From: Limnohabitans sp. INBF002
GTDB taxonomy: Bacteria > Pseudomonadota > Gammaproteobacteria > Burkholderiales > Burkholderiaceae_C
Length of the DNA stretch: 64,000 nucleotides
Direction of reading: 5' to 3'
NCBI RefSeq assembly: GCF_027924905.1
Contig: NZ_AP027055.1
Span: forward strand, 1,922,001-1,986,000
The notes beneath the pieces are model-generated. The model did no database searches, was not told the DNA's origin, and saw only the letters and a program-made list of their open reading frames with translations. The translations under genes were made by a program, and so were the position numbers. Of the stretch, positions 51,113-61,031 are shown in pieces (the first letter of the stretch is position 1; each line of letters opens with the position of its first letter).

Positions 51113-51943
51113 TTAAATCGCCCAGCGCAAACCATGCGCGGGCAAGCCTGGCCAAGCTTCGTCGTTGGCGGGTGGTTGTTCTTCGTCAGGGTGTTGCAGC
51201 ACGCGGTCCAAGATGCGTTTTTCCAACGCGGCAAATTGCGCATCACCACGCGAGCGTGGGCGGGGCAAATCAATGCGTTCATCCAAAGACACGGTGCCGT
51301 CTTCAATCAAGATGACGCGGTCCGCCAACGCCACTGCCTCTTGCACATCGTGCGTGACCAGCAAGGCAGTAAAGCCGTTGTCGCGCCACAGCTGCTCAAT
51401 GAGGGCATGCATCTCAATGCGTGTGAGTGCATCCAAAGCACCCAAAGGTTCGTCGAGCAACAACAAACGTGGGTTGTGCACCAAGGCACGGGCCAAGGCC
51501 ACACGTTGGCGTTGACCGCCCGAGAGCTTGGCGGGCCATTCGTTCAAACGATCGCCCAAGCCCACTTGGGCCAAAACCTTCGCAGCATCATCATGGTGCG
51601 ATTCGGGCAAACCCAAAGCCACGTTGTCGACCACGCGCTGCCAAGGCAGCAAGCGTGCCTCTTGAAACATGATGCGTGTGTCGTGGCGCAAGCCCGTCAC
51701 GTCTTGACCGTTGACTTGCAGCTTGCCCTGTGTGGGGGTTTCAAGGCCTGCGACCAAACGCAGCAAGGTGCTTTTACCGCAACCGCTGCGACCGACGATG
51801 GCCACAAACTCGCCCAGCCCAATGGTGAGCTGGGTGTTGTGCAGCACTTGGCGTTGGCCGTAGGCTTTGCCTAAGTTTTGAATGTCTAAGCGAACGCCAC
51901 CTAAAAAATCGCCTGCTGGTGTTGTAGAAGTTGTGTGTGTCAT
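51113..51943 (-). CDS. ssuB: aliphatic sulfonate ABC transporter, ATP-binding protein
   Basis: A 276-residue ABC ATPase. Walker [13 protein letters not shown], signature [15 protein letters not shown], Walker [13 protein letters not shown]. The C-terminal part ([20 protein letters not shown]) is the tail usual in SsuB. It powers the SsuC permease. Position after ssuC and ssuD matches the E. coli ssuEADCB order. Confidence 0.93.
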   Translation of the reverse strand: MTHTTSTTPAGDFLGGVRLDIQNLGKAYGQRQVLHNTQLTIGLGEFVAIVGRSGCGKSTLLRLVAGLETPTQGKLQVNGQDVTGLRHDTRIMFQEARLLPWQRVVDNVALGLPESHHDDAAKVLAQVGLGDRLNEWPAKLSGGQRQRVALARALVHNPRLLLLDEPLGALDALTRIEMHALIEQLWRDNGFTALLVTHDVQEAVALADRVILIEDGTVSLDERIDLPRPRSRGDAQFAALEKRILDRVLQHPDEEQPPANDEAWPGLPAHGLRWAI

Positions 51944-51956
51944 GTTCGTCTTTCCA

Positions 51957-52841
51957 TCATTGGTATCCAGGGTGCCAGCGCAGCCAATAGCGCTCTAAGG
52001 CTTTGGCAAACACATCGGCCAATTTGCCCAAAATGGCGTAAAGCAAGATGCCCACCAACACCACATCGGTTTGTAAAAACTCACGCGCATTCATGGTGAG
52101 GTAGCCAATGCCCGCTTGTGCCGAAATGGTTTCAGCCACGATCAAAATCACCCACATCAGCCCCAGCGAAAAACGCAAGCCCACCAAGATGGAAGACAGC
52201 GCCCCAGGCAAGATGATGTGGCGATACAAGCCCCATTGCGACAGGCCATAGGTGCGGCCCATTTCAATCAAGCCCACATCCACATTGCGGATGCCGTGAA
52301 AGGTGTTGATGTAAATCGGAAAGAACACCGCCACCGAAATCAAAAACAACTTGGCGGTTTCATCAATGCCAAACCACAGGATGACCAAGGGAATCAAAGC
52401 GAGTGCAGGAATGTTGCGCACCATTTGGATGGTGGAATCGAGCAAGGTTTCAGCCCAACGGATAGAGCCCGTGAGCAGCCCCAAGGCCAACCCCAAACCA
52501 CCACCCACAGCCAACCCCAGCAAAGCGCGCGCAGCACTGATTTGCACGTGCTTCCACAACTCCCCCGAATCGGCCAAGGCCCAAGCGGCATCCACCACCG
52601 AGAGCGGCGCAGGCAACACGCGCACCGAAATCCAGCCTTGCACAGAGGCAACTTGCCACACGCTCACCAAAAGCAACGGCACCAGCCAAGGTAAAAGGCG
52701 TTGAAACGCTGCATGCACAAAGCTGCGCAACTTGCTCCAAGGAAACCAAGACACATCAGCGCTTTGGTACCACGTGGCTTGCAACACACCCGATTCCATG
52801 GCGGTGAAAGCGGCGAGCTGTTGATCAGAAGTTCTTGTCAT
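51957..52841 (-). CDS. ssuC: aliphatic sulfonate ABC transporter permease
   Basis: A 294-residue inner-membrane permease with about six helices; [25 protein letters not shown] covers the EAA loop. The N-terminal ~45 residues before the first helix are longer than in E. coli SsuC. The ATG at 52841 is used because the alternative at 52877 would overlap ssuD. It forms the membrane channel for sulfonate import. Confidence 0.92.
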   Translation of the reverse strand: MTRTSDQQLAAFTAMESGVLQATWYQSADVSWFPWSKLRSFVHAAFQRLLPWLVPLLLVSVWQVASVQGWISVRVLPAPLSVVDAAWALADSGELWKHVQISAARALLGLAVGGGLGLALGLLTGSIRWAETLLDSTIQMVRNIPALALIPLVILWFGIDETAKLFLISVAVFFPIYINTFHGIRNVDVGLIEMGRTYGLSQWGLYRHIILPGALSSILVGLRFSLGLMWVILIVAETISAQAGIGYLTMNAREFLQTDVVLVGILLYAILGKLADVFAKALERYWLRWHPGYQ

Positions 52842-52851
52842 ACGCACTCGC

Positions 52852-54000
52852 TTAACTTTGCGATGCCAGTTTTTCAACGGGCACCAAGTTGTTAGCCATC
52901 ACTTCGCCAAAGGGGCTGACCAAGTTCACATTGGCGACTGTGGCTTGCGGGTTCACGCCGATGTGTGGGAAAACCAACTCAGCAAAGCGATAGGTTTCTT
53001 CCAAGTGCGGGTAGCCCGACAACACAAAGGTGTCAGCGCCAATGGCTTGGTACTCTTTGAGCCGCTTGGCAATGGTCTCGCCATCGCCCACCAAAGCCGT
53101 GCCTGCACCGCCGCGCACCAAGCCCACGCCCGCCCACAGATTGGGGCTGATTTCGAGCTTGTTGCGATTGCCGCCGTGCAGCTCGCGCATGCGGCGCTGG
53201 CCTTCCGAGTCCATGCTGCTCAAACCTGCTTGCGCTTTGGCGATGGTGGCATCGTCTAAATGTTTGATGAGGTCATCTGCAGCAGCCCATGCTTCTTCAT
53301 TGGTTTCGCGTGGGATGACGTGCAAGCGCACACCAAACTTCACTTTTCGGCCGAGCTTGGCAGCGCGCTTGCGCACATCGTCAAACTTCTTGGCCACTTC
53401 TTCGGGTGGTTCGCCCCAAGTGAGGTACAGCTCCACCTTCTCAGCAGCCAAGTCGTGTGCTGCATCCGATGAGCCACCGAAGTACAAAGGTGGGTAAGGT
53501 CGTTGCACGGGTGGGAACAACTGGCGTGCGCCTTTGACCTTGACGTGTTTGCCTTCAAAGTCCACAGTCTCACCCGAGAGCACACGGGTGTACACCTCTA
53601 AGAATTCACGGGCGTGTTCGTAGCGTTCGTCGTGGCTCAAGAAAGTGCCGTCTGCTTCTAAGTCGCTGCTGTCACCACCGGCCACCACGTTGACCAACAA
53701 ACGGCCCTCGCTCAAACGGTCCAGCGTGGCGGTTTGGCGAGCCGCCACCGTGGGCGACATGATGCTGGGGCGCAAGGCCACCAAGAACTTCAAGCGCTGT
53801 GTGGATGAAATCAAACTCGCCGCCGAAATCCAAGGGTCTTCGCAGGAGCGACCGGTGGGAAGCAACACACCGCCATAACCGAGCTTGTCCGCAGCTTGTG
53901 CGATTTGCTTCATGTAGGCGTGGTCCACAGCGCGTGCGCCTTGTGAAGTGCCGAGGTAACGGCCATCGCCGTGCAGGGGAATAAACCAAAAAATATTCAT
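52852..54000 (-). CDS. ssuD: FMNH2-dependent alkanesulfonate monooxygenase
   Basis: A 382-residue flavin-dependent monooxygenase that splits alkanesulfonates into an aldehyde and sulfite. [21 protein letters not shown] is the SsuD start, with [21 protein letters not shown] and [16 protein letters not shown] later. The length equals E. coli SsuD (381). FMNH2 is supplied by SsuE encoded in the same operon. AAAGAG lies upstream of ATG 54000. Confidence 0.95.
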   Translation of the reverse strand: MNIFWFIPLHGDGRYLGTSQGARAVDHAYMKQIAQAADKLGYGGVLLPTGRSCEDPWISAASLISSTQRLKFLVALRPSIMSPTVAARQTATLDRLSEGRLLVNVVAGGDSSDLEADGTFLSHDERYEHAREFLEVYTRVLSGETVDFEGKHVKVKGARQLFPPVQRPYPPLYFGGSSDAAHDLAAEKVELYLTWGEPPEEVAKKFDDVRKRAAKLGRKVKFGVRLHVIPRETNEEAWAAADDLIKHLDDATIAKAQAGLSSMDSEGQRRMRELHGGNRNKLEISPNLWAGVGLVRGGAGTALVGDGETIAKRLKEYQAIGADTFVLSGYPHLEETYRFAELVFPHIGVNPQATVANVNLVSPFGEVMANNLVPVEKLASQS

Positions 54001-54031
54001 GATGATGTTCTCTTTGATGGGGATGAATGAA

Positions 54032-55027
54032 TTAACGAGCGAAGCGCCAAACGATGTCGGCCACACGCACGTGTTTAGGAATGAGTGCCAAGCGCGCAAA
54101 GGCATCAGCCACTTGTTGTTGACTGGCGGCTGCTTCTGCACTGAGCAAACCCACGGGCGAACGGGGGCGACGCTTCAAAAAAAGACTGACCACGCCCGCA
54201 TCCAAACCACTGAAGTTGGCAATCAACTTGATGGCTTCGGGGCGACGTTCTTGCACAAAGCGGTCGGCACGTGAGAGCTCTTCAAACAAGGTCAACACCA
54301 CTTCTGGGTATTGGTTGGCCAATGCCGTGGACGACAAGTAAAACGAGTTGTTGCCTGATAACCCCACACCGGTGGTGAGGGCGCGCGTGGGCAAGGCCAA
54401 TTCGGTGGCGGCATAGAACGGGTCCCAAATCACCCAGGCTTCCACACTCTTGCGTTCAAACGCGGCACGTGCATCTGCGGGTGTGAGATAGATGGGCTGA
54501 ATGTCGCTCCACGAAAAACCGGCCTTCTCTACCGCACGTACCAACAGGTAATGCGCGCTAGAACCTTTTTGCAAGGCAATCTTCTTGCCCTTCAAATCAG
54601 CCAAGGTTTTGATGGGTGAGTCTTGCAACACCAAAATAGCCGAGCTCTCAGGCTTGGCAGGCTCGGCGCCCACGTAATACAAGTCTTTGCCTGCGGCTTG
54701 CGCAAACACAGGGGGTGCATCACCCGTGAGGCCAAACTCCAAAGCACCGACCGACAGTGCTTCTAACAACTGAGGGCCTGCAGGAAACTCAATCCACGAC
54801 ACCTTGGTGCTGGGGAAGCGTTTTTCGAGCACACCTTGTTGCTTCAAGATGACCAAGTTGACGGCTGATTTTTGGTAGCCAATGCGCAGTTGCTCTAAGG
54901 GCTTGGTGCTGGGTTTGTCTTTGGCTTGTGCCAACGCGCTGGGTGCGGCAATCGGGGCGGTCAGCCCCCAAGCCCCTGCTGACAAAGCCAGCAAGCGCAG
55001 CAGTTCACGACGGTTGTTATGTTTCAT
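54032..55027 (-). CDS. ssuA: sulfonate-binding periplasmic protein, copy 1
   Basis: A 331-residue periplasmic sulfonate-binding protein. The N-terminal part has [21 protein letters not shown], a possible twin-arginine or Sec signal. [20 protein letters not shown], then [26 protein letters not shown] are typical SsuA motifs. It lies 12 bases after a paralogue and before ssuD, so it is the E. coli ssuA equivalent. Two binding proteins may widen the range of sulfonates taken up. Confidence 0.92.
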   Translation of the reverse strand: MKHNNRRELLRLLALSAGAWGLTAPIAAPSALAQAKDKPSTKPLEQLRIGYQKSAVNLVILKQQGVLEKRFPSTKVSWIEFPAGPQLLEALSVGALEFGLTGDAPPVFAQAAGKDLYYVGAEPAKPESSAILVLQDSPIKTLADLKGKKIALQKGSSAHYLLVRAVEKAGFSWSDIQPIYLTPADARAAFERKSVEAWVIWDPFYAATELALPTRALTTGVGLSGNNSFYLSSTALANQYPEVVLTLFEELSRADRFVQERRPEAIKLIANFSGLDAGVVSLFLKRRPRSPVGLLSAEAAASQQQVADAFARLALIPKHVRVADIVWRFAR

Positions 55028-55039
55028 GTTCGGCCCTAC

Positions 55040-56014
55040 TTAGTTCAAGCTCACCGGTGCGGCGTGCAAGAGGTTGAGTTTTTTGGGAATCAGCTTGAGC
55101 TCAAAGAAGGTGTCGGCAATGCTTTGCTGTTCTTCCAAAATGCTCTGCGTGATGGGTGCTGTGCCGAACGCTGCGCGGCCTACATACACCTCGGTGATGC
55201 TTTTGTCTAAGCCCAGCACTTGCGACAACTCGGCAGCGGCAGCAGATTTGTTTTTAGAAATCCAGGTATCAATGGCATTGACCTCTTCAATCGCAATGCG
55301 CAGCACATCGGTGTTGTGCGTGGCGAACTCGCGTGAGGTGAAGTAGTACTGGCGGTTCTTTGCAACGCCTGTTGCATCTGCCAACACCTGAGCATCGAGT
55401 GACTTTTGCGCAGAGGCCAAGAACGGGTCCCAAATGATCCAAGCATCGACCGCGCCTTTTTCAAAGGCAGCACGGGCATCAGGCGGAGGTAAAAACACCG
55501 ACTGCACATCGCTGTACTTAAGGCCGTGCTTTTCGAGCAGCTTCACCAAAAAGTACTGCACGTTCGAGCCCTTGTTGTAGGCCACGCGTTTGCCTTTGAG
55601 ATCCGCCACAGTTTTGATGGACAAGCCTTTGGGCACGATGATGGCTTCTAGGCGTGGACGTGGCACCGTGGCACCGGCGTACACCAAAGGCGCGCCCGCG
55701 GCCTGCGCAAAGATGGGAGGCGCTTCACCCACATCACCAAAGTCAATCGCACCCACGTTCAATGCTTCCAGTTGCACAGGGCCTGCGTTGAACTCGGTCC
55801 ACGTGACGTTCACACCCAACGGGGCCAAACGTTTTTCCAAAGTGCCACGCGCTTTGAGAATGGAGAGCCAACCTTTTTGATGGCCAATGCGCAAGGTGCG
55901 CGTGGCTTTTTGTGCAAAGACTGGCAAGCTTGCGCCTAGGGTGCCAAGGGCTGTGGATGCAATGGCAACCGCAGAGAAAAATTGGCGGCGAGAAATATCA
56001 GATGCAAATGTCAT
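55040..56014 (-). CDS. sulfonate-binding periplasmic protein, copy 2
   Basis: A 324-residue paralogue of the downstream SsuA. Signal MTFASDISRRQFFSAVAIAS has twin arginines. RTLRIGHQKGWLSILKARGTLEKRL and LEALNVGAIDFGDVGEAPPIFAQAAG match family motifs. It follows ssuE after 133 bases. The two copies differ enough for separate specificities, for example taurine-like versus longer-chain sulfonates. Confidence 0.9.
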   Translation of the reverse strand: MTFASDISRRQFFSAVAIASTALGTLGASLPVFAQKATRTLRIGHQKGWLSILKARGTLEKRLAPLGVNVTWTEFNAGPVQLEALNVGAIDFGDVGEAPPIFAQAAGAPLVYAGATVPRPRLEAIIVPKGLSIKTVADLKGKRVAYNKGSNVQYFLVKLLEKHGLKYSDVQSVFLPPPDARAAFEKGAVDAWIIWDPFLASAQKSLDAQVLADATGVAKNRQYYFTSREFATHNTDVLRIAIEEVNAIDTWISKNKSAAAAELSQVLGLDKSITEVYVGRAAFGTAPITQSILEEQQSIADTFFELKLIPKKLNLLHAAPVSLN

Positions 56015-56147
56015 AGAACGTCCTATTCAGTTGTGAATGGCCAAGGCTCCGCCCAGACCGCGTTCACAGCGGTTTGAAAAAATGCGTTGGGAGATTTAGA
56101 AAGACGTTTGCTTCAAGTTGGCGCTTGAGGCAAACACGAGGGCGTGG

Positions 56148-56738
56148 TTAGACACTACATCGCACTTGCGAGAAGTGCACATTCGAGAAGCGGCCAGCAT
56201 GGGCCAATGTGGGTGCGATGTGCTCGGTGACCAAGGTGTGCACCGCATCGTCCAAACGCTCGCCAATTTCATCGGCCACCTGGTAGCCACCTTCTGGGTT
56301 GACCACCACTTGTGAATCGGTGGCGTAGATGCCGGGCAAGATGTTCTTCGCGCCCAACGACTGCAGCACAGGCCGCAGCGCGTAGTCCAAAGCCAACATG
56401 TGGTGCGGGCTACCACCAGTGGCCAGTGGCAACACGGTTTTGCCCTTGAGTGCGGTTTGCGGCAGCACATCCAAAAACACTTTCAACACACCGCTGTAGG
56501 CCGCTTTGTAAACCGGTGTGGCCACCACCACGATGTCGGCATCAGCCACTTGGGCTGTGGCGCGAATCACCGCAGGGTTGCCAAAATCAGCCAACAGCAG
56601 CGCTTGAGGGGGCAAGTCACGTACACGCAAGGTCTCCACCTGTGCACCGCGAAACGCGAGCCGCTGCCCCGCAGCACTGAGCAAGGCGGCGGTGCGTGAG
56701 CGCTCAGAGGGACTGCCAGCAATCAAAAGTACAGACAT
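56148..56738 (-). CDS. ssuE: NAD(P)H-dependent FMN reductase
   Basis: A 196-residue flavodoxin-fold FMN reductase. LLIAGSPSERSRTAALLSAAG is the phosphate loop, followed by ATPVYKAAYSGVLKVFLDVLPQTALKGKTVLPLATGG, split here by family-typical loops. It provides FMNH2 for SsuD. It starts five bases after the sbp-like gene. Confidence 0.93.
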   Translation of the reverse strand: MSVLLIAGSPSERSRTAALLSAAGQRLAFRGAQVETLRVRDLPPQALLLADFGNPAVIRATAQVADADIVVVATPVYKAAYSGVLKVFLDVLPQTALKGKTVLPLATGGSPHHMLALDYALRPVLQSLGAKNILPGIYATDSQVVVNPEGGYQVADEIGERLDDAVHTLVTEHIAPTLAHAGRFSNVHFSQVRCSV

Positions 56739-56743
56739 GGCGA

Positions 56744-57757
56744 TTACTTCTTCAAATAGATTTGGTCGAAGCTCGCGCCATCGGCAAAGTGGTCTTTGTC
56801 TGCCTTGGCCCAGCCACCAAAGGCTTGGTCAATGGTGAACAAGGGCAACTTGGGCAATTGCTTCACATATTTGGCTTGGGCTTTGGCTGAGATGGGGCGG
56901 TAAAAGTTTTTGCCAGCAATGTCTTGGCCTTCATCGGTGTAGAGGTAATTCAAATAAGCCTCAGCCACTTTGCGTGTGCCTTTGCGCTCGACGTTTTTGT
57001 CCACCACCGCCACAGGTGGCTCGGCCAAGATGCTGATGGAGGGGTAGACGATGTCGACCTTGCTGCCAAACTCTTTCTCTAACAAGTGCGCTTCGTTTTC
57101 CCAAGAGATGAACACATCGCCTTGGTTGCGTTGTGCAAACGTCACCGATGAGCCGCGTGCACCTGTGTCGAGCACAGGCACGTTTTTGTAGAGGGCTGCC
57201 ACAAACTCTTTGGCTTTCGCTTCACCGCCGTATTTGCGTTTAGCAAACTCCCAAGCGGCCAAGTAGTTCCAACGCGCGCCGCCCGATGTTTTGGGGTTGG
57301 GTGTGATGACGCTGATACCAGGCTTGACCAAATCGTCCCAGTCTTTGATGCCCTTGGGATTACCTTGGCGCACCACCAGCACGATGGTCGAGGTGTAAGG
57401 CGCTGAGTTGTGAGGCAAACGCTTTTGCCAGTCTTGAGGGATCAGCGCCGCATTTTTGTAGAGGGCATCCACATCACCCGCCAAAGCCAGCGTGACCACA
57501 TCGGCATCAATGCCATCGATGACCGAACGTGCTTGTTTGCCCGAACCGCCATGCGACTGTTTGATGGTCACATCTTGGCCGGTTTGCGCTTTCCAATGTT
57601 TGGCAAAGGCGGTGTTGAACTCTGCGTACAGCTCACGGGTCGGGTCATACGACACATTGAGCAAGGTGACGGGCGCGGTTTGTGCCGCAGCCAAACCGCT
57701 CACAGCCACCAAGGCTGTGGCCACCAGAGTTTTGAGAAAGTGTTTGCGTTGAATCAT
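56744..57757 (-). CDS. sulfate/thiosulfate-binding protein (second copy) heading the ssu operon
   Basis: A 337-residue periplasmic binding protein of the Sbp/CysP family. Signal ends [28 protein letters not shown] and [13 protein letters not shown] are diagnostic. It heads the ssu operon, so sulfate and sulfonate uptake are linked in one transcript. Having no permease of its own, it probably shares CysTWA encoded 9 kb downstream. A stem-loop precedes its ribosome binding site. Confidence 0.9.
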   Translation of the reverse strand: MIQRKHFLKTLVATALVAVSGLAAAQTAPVTLLNVSYDPTRELYAEFNTAFAKHWKAQTGQDVTIKQSHGGSGKQARSVIDGIDADVVTLALAGDVDALYKNAALIPQDWQKRLPHNSAPYTSTIVLVVRQGNPKGIKDWDDLVKPGISVITPNPKTSGGARWNYLAAWEFAKRKYGGEAKAKEFVAALYKNVPVLDTGARGSSVTFAQRNQGDVFISWENEAHLLEKEFGSKVDIVYPSISILAEPPVAVVDKNVERKGTRKVAEAYLNYLYTDEGQDIAGKNFYRPISAKAQAKYVKQLPKLPLFTIDQAFGGWAKADKDHFADGASFDQIYLKK

Positions 57758-57772
57758 GTCGGTTCCCTTTTT

Positions 57773-57803
57773 GAATCCATCTCAATTTGCGATGGATGGA
57801 TTC
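57773..57803 (-). promoter_or_regulatory. stem-loop in the leader of the sbp-ssu operon
   Basis: GAATCCATC and GATGGATTC (57773-57781 and 57795-57803) form a 9-bp stem with a 13-base loop, directly upstream of AAGGGA and the start codon at 57757. Upstream, TTGACA on the minus strand at 57872-57877 may be the -35 element. The stem may affect translation or mRNA stability. Confidence 0.4.
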
Positions 57804-57873
57804 TTAGCGCAGCAGCGCGAAAAGGGAACGACAGAGTTTTTGGTTGTTAATTACCTAAACATCTAAGCCAATG

Positions 57874-58764
57874 TCAAAGCGCGTTCAAAGGAATTTTGAG
57901 GTAGGACACACCGTTGTCGTCTTTGGGTGGAAATTCACCCGCACGGATGTTGATTTGCACCGCAGGCAAGATCAGCACAGGCATGGCCAAAGTGGCATCG
58001 CGTGCAGTGCGCATACGCACAAACTCTGCCTCATCAATGCCATCGTGTAAATGAATGTTGTGCGCACGCTGTTCGGCGACCGTGGTTTCAAACCGCACAG
58101 CACGGTCTTCGGGTGGATAGTCGTGACACATGAACAAGCGCGTGTTGTCTGGCAAGCTCAGAATTTTGCGTGCAGAGGCATACAGCGTTTTAGCGCATCC
58201 ACCCGGAAAGTCGCAGCGCGCCGAGCCCACATCGGGCATGAACAAGGTGTCGCCAACAAATACCGCATCACCCACTTGGTAGGCCACGCACGCAGGTGTG
58301 TGCCCAGGTACATACAAGGTTTGCGCGCTTAAGTTGCCAATCGCAAATGTTTCATCCGCTTTCAGCAAATGGTCAAACTGTGTGCCGTCTTCTTTGAAGC
58401 CAGCCTCTAAGTTGAAGACACCTTTGAACACACGCTGCACAGCAGTGATGTGGTCGCCAATGGCCGTTTGTCCACTCAACCGCTCTTTGAGGTAAGGGGC
58501 AGCGGTCAGGTGGTCAGCATGCGCATGCGTTTCTAAAATCCATTGCACGTGCAGATTTTTTTCGCGCACAAATGCAATCACTTGGTCTGCCGACTGCGTG
58601 CTGGTGCGGCCAGATTTGGGGTCATAGTCGAGCACCGAGTCGATGATGGCGCAGGCGCTGCCCTCTTTTTCATACACCACATAGGTCACGGTCCACGTGG
58701 CGGGATCAAAGATGCCGTGGACGATGGGGTTCAAAGCAGCGGGCATAGAAAAGCTCTGGTTCAT
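57874..58764 (-). CDS. MBL-fold persulfide dioxygenase-like protein
   Basis: A 296-residue metallo-beta-lactamase-fold protein like ETHE1/persulfide dioxygenases and the Blh group. Motif ETHAHADHLTAA supplies metal ligands, YVPGHTPACVAYQ gives the next histidine, and DVGSARCDFPGG is typical of the persulfide dioxygenase branch. It would oxidise glutathione persulfide to sulfite in the cytoplasm. It is divergent from three YeeE/YedE genes over 43 AT-rich bases, so both directions may share control. Confidence 0.88.
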   Translation of the reverse strand: MNQSFSMPAALNPIVHGIFDPATWTVTYVVYEKEGSACAIIDSVLDYDPKSGRTSTQSADQVIAFVREKNLHVQWILETHAHADHLTAAPYLKERLSGQTAIGDHITAVQRVFKGVFNLEAGFKEDGTQFDHLLKADETFAIGNLSAQTLYVPGHTPACVAYQVGDAVFVGDTLFMPDVGSARCDFPGGCAKTLYASARKILSLPDNTRLFMCHDYPPEDRAVRFETTVAEQRAHNIHLHDGIDEAEFVRMRTARDATLAMPVLILPAVQINIRAGEFPPKDDNGVSYLKIPLNAL

Positions 58765-58807
58765 AAGGGCACAATAATATAGGTAACTTTAGATATACAA
58801 ATAAACC

Positions 58808-59245
58808 ATGCGCATCGACTGGCTTCATTTCACACCTGGATCGTCCCTGTTGGGCGGCATTCTGCTTGGCATTGCAGCCGGCGCGTTATTTTTAAATAGC
58901 GGGCGCATCTTGGGTATCACCGGCATCTTGGAAGGCTTGTTCCAGCCCACGCGAGAAGATTCGCCATGGCGTTTGACTTTTTTACTCGGCTTGTTTGCAT
59001 CACCTTTGGTTGCCAAGCTCATGTTGCCTGCAAATCTCCTGCATACGCCACGCATCGATGCCAACTGGGCCATGGTGATCGTGGCCGGTCTGTTGGTAGG
59101 GTTTGGTACGCGTTGGGGCGCGGGCTGCACCAGCGGTCATGGCATTTGCGGCTTGAGCCGCTTGTCTGTGCGCTCATTGGTGGCGACCTTGTCTTTCATG
59201 GGCACAGGCTTCATCACTGTGTTCGTCATTCGCCATCTGCTGTGA
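58808..59245 (+). CDS. YeeE/YedE family half-size transporter (thiosulfate/sulfur species)
   Basis: A 145-residue inner-membrane protein with about four helices. The motif GAGCTSGHGICGLSR contains the conserved cysteine that coordinates sulfur substrates in the YeeE/TsuA family. It pairs with the next half-size gene, 10 bases on. Known members import thiosulfate; small pairs next to persulfide dioxygenases probably move reactive sulfur. Confidence 0.9.
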   Translation: MRIDWLHFTPGSSLLGGILLGIAAGALFLNSGRILGITGILEGLFQPTREDSPWRLTFLLGLFASPLVAKLMLPANLLHTPRIDANWAMVIVAGLLVGFGTRWGAGCTSGHGICGLSRLSVRSLVATLSFMGTGFITVFVIRHLL

Positions 59246-59255
59246 GGAACTGTCT

Positions 59256-59672
59256 ATGCAACGCGTGATTGAATTTGTACTGGGCCTCACCTTTGGCCTT
59301 GGCTTGTTAATTTCAGGCATGACCGACCCTGGCAAAGTGCAAGGCTTTCTAGACCTAGCGGGTGCATGGGATCCATCGCTGGCCTTTGTGATGGGCGGCG
59401 GCGTGATGGTGGGTTTAGTGGGATTTGGCTTGGCTAAGAAAAAAACCATCAGCTTCTCGGGTGCTCCCTTTCATTGGCCAGAAATGACGCAGATTGACCG
59501 CCCCTTGGTGCTGGGCAGTTTGATGTTTGGCATGGGCTGGGGCTTGGCTGGCTTTTGCCCTGGCCCCGCGCTGGTGGCCATGGCCTCTGGCAACGACAAA
59601 GCCTTGGTGTTTGTGCTGGCCATGTTGGTGGGTATGGTGCTGTTTGATCGTGTCAAAAAAAGAGACAATTGA
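59256..59672 (+). CDS. YeeE/YedE family half-size transporter (DUF6691-like)
   Basis: A 138-residue membrane protein, the second of a pair. FGMGWGLAGFCPGPALVAMASG is the family motif with the conserved cysteine. It has about four helices and no signal peptide. The spacing to the upstream and downstream genes (10 and 34 bases) indicates one transcript of three YeeE-type genes. Confidence 0.9.
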   Translation: MQRVIEFVLGLTFGLGLLISGMTDPGKVQGFLDLAGAWDPSLAFVMGGGVMVGLVGFGLAKKKTISFSGAPFHWPEMTQIDRPLVLGSLMFGMGWGLAGFCPGPALVAMASGNDKALVFVLAMLVGMVLFDRVKKRDN

Positions 59673-59706
59673 AGGCTTTTACCGCCACTGACCATTGGGG
59701 AACTTT

Positions 59707-60768
59707 GTGAATCTGACCAACTTGATTGAAACCTTCGGAGACCACTCGGTCTTAGCCATGGGTGGCGCACTCATCGGTTTGATGTTTGGTTTCTTTGCTC
59801 AACGCTCCAAGTTTTGCGCACGCGCGGCTGTCATTGAATGTTGCGATGGCACGTTGGGCTCGCGTTTAGCCGTTTGGTTATTGGGCTTTGCCGTGGCCAT
59901 TTTGGCGGTGCAAACCATCGTGGTGGTGGGCTTCTTGAAACCTGAAAGCTCTCGCCATTTAGGCGCACTCGGCAGCATCTCAGGCGCGGTCGTGGGTGGC
60001 CTGATGTTTGGCATGGGCATGATCATGACGCGCGGCTGCGCCAGTCGCTTGTTGATTTTGTCCGCGAACGGCAATTTGCGCGCCCTACTGTCAGGCTTGG
60101 TGTTTGCCGTGACGGTGCAAGCCTCAATCTCAGGCTTGTTGGCACCAGCGCGTCAGTGGGTCACTTCGTTGTGGATGGTGGAAGGCGGGCCCGATCGCAA
60201 CCTGTTGAACCTCACCACCTCATGGATGGGTTTGGTTGTAGGTGCTGCAATGGGTGCCGTAGCACTTTGGCGTTTGCGCGTCAGCGATACAGAGAGCCGC
60301 AACACATGGAACTGGGCAGGTGCGTTGGTGGGCTTGGCCATTGCTTTGGGCTGGGGTTTCACACAGCTGGTGGCCAGTGTGTCGTTTGAGCCCATTGCCG
60401 TGCAAAGTCTGAGCTTCAGCTCACCTTCTGCCGAATGGCTGATGCGCACGCTGTCTACTGCGACGGCGCCAAGCTTTGGCTTCGACGCAGGTTTGCTACC
60501 AGGTGTGTTTATTGGATCTTTGGTGGCCAGTGTGATGTTTGGTGAATTCAAGTTTGAAGGTTTTCAAACAGAAAACAAACTGGGCCATTACCTGACAGGC
60601 GCCGTGTTGATGGGCTTTGGCGCGGTCATGGCGGGCGGTTGCACAGTGGGCTCAGGCATGAGCGGTGGTGCGATTTTCTCGAACACCGCGTGGCTCACAT
60701 TGGTATCCATCATCCTCGGGGCTGGCTTGACTTACAAAGCCCTCAAGTCCATCAATAGCCCCATTTAA
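59707..60768 (+). CDS. full-length YeeE/YedE (TsuA-like) transporter
   Basis: A 353-residue membrane protein close in length to TsuA (about 350). Duplicated halves show MTRGCASRLLI and MAGGCTVGSGMSGG, where cysteines sit in paired GC motifs like those that pass thiosulfate. GGGGAA precedes the GTG at 59707; the alternative TTG at 59695 overlaps this ribosome binding site. With two half-size proteins in the same transcript, the operon has an unusually full set. Confidence 0.9.
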   Translation: MNLTNLIETFGDHSVLAMGGALIGLMFGFFAQRSKFCARAAVIECCDGTLGSRLAVWLLGFAVAILAVQTIVVVGFLKPESSRHLGALGSISGAVVGGLMFGMGMIMTRGCASRLLILSANGNLRALLSGLVFAVTVQASISGLLAPARQWVTSLWMVEGGPDRNLLNLTTSWMGLVVGAAMGAVALWRLRVSDTESRNTWNWAGALVGLAIALGWGFTQLVASVSFEPIAVQSLSFSSPSAEWLMRTLSTATAPSFGFDAGLLPGVFIGSLVASVMFGEFKFEGFQTENKLGHYLTGAVLMGFGAVMAGGCTVGSGMSGGAIFSNTAWLTLVSIILGAGLTYKALKSINSPI

Positions 60769-60777
60769 GTTCAGCGC

Positions 60778-61014
60778 TTATTCAGTAACGCAGCATGCTG
60801 CGTTGCTATCTTTAGCGCCAAGCTTGCGCAAGATGATGGCCATGGGGCAAAAGTTAGTGAATCCAAACTGAAACAAGTTCAGACCCACAAAGGCTGTGAA
60901 AGCCAAGGCCCAACGGCTCACAAACAGGGGGCTTTCTTCTACGCCCAAAGCCAGTGACACCATGATGAACAAGCCCGCAACGATGCGGATGTAACGTTCG
61001 ACAGTCATTTTCAT
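60778..61014 (-). CDS. DUF2892 small membrane protein
   Basis: A 78-residue DUF2892 protein. MTVERYIRIVAGLFIMVSLALG begins a first helix, WALAFTAFVGLNLFQFGFTNFCPMAIILRKLG the second, with the conserved NFCP cysteine, and a tail AACCVTE bearing two more cysteines. It is 17 bases after soxB and thus probably part of the sox transcript. Role unknown, although the link to sulfur genes is frequent. Confidence 0.85.
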   Translation of the reverse strand: MKMTVERYIRIVAGLFIMVSLALGVEESPLFVSRWALAFTAFVGLNLFQFGFTNFCPMAIILRKLGAKDSNAACCVTE

Positions 61015-61031
61015 TACTCCAAATTTAAAAA

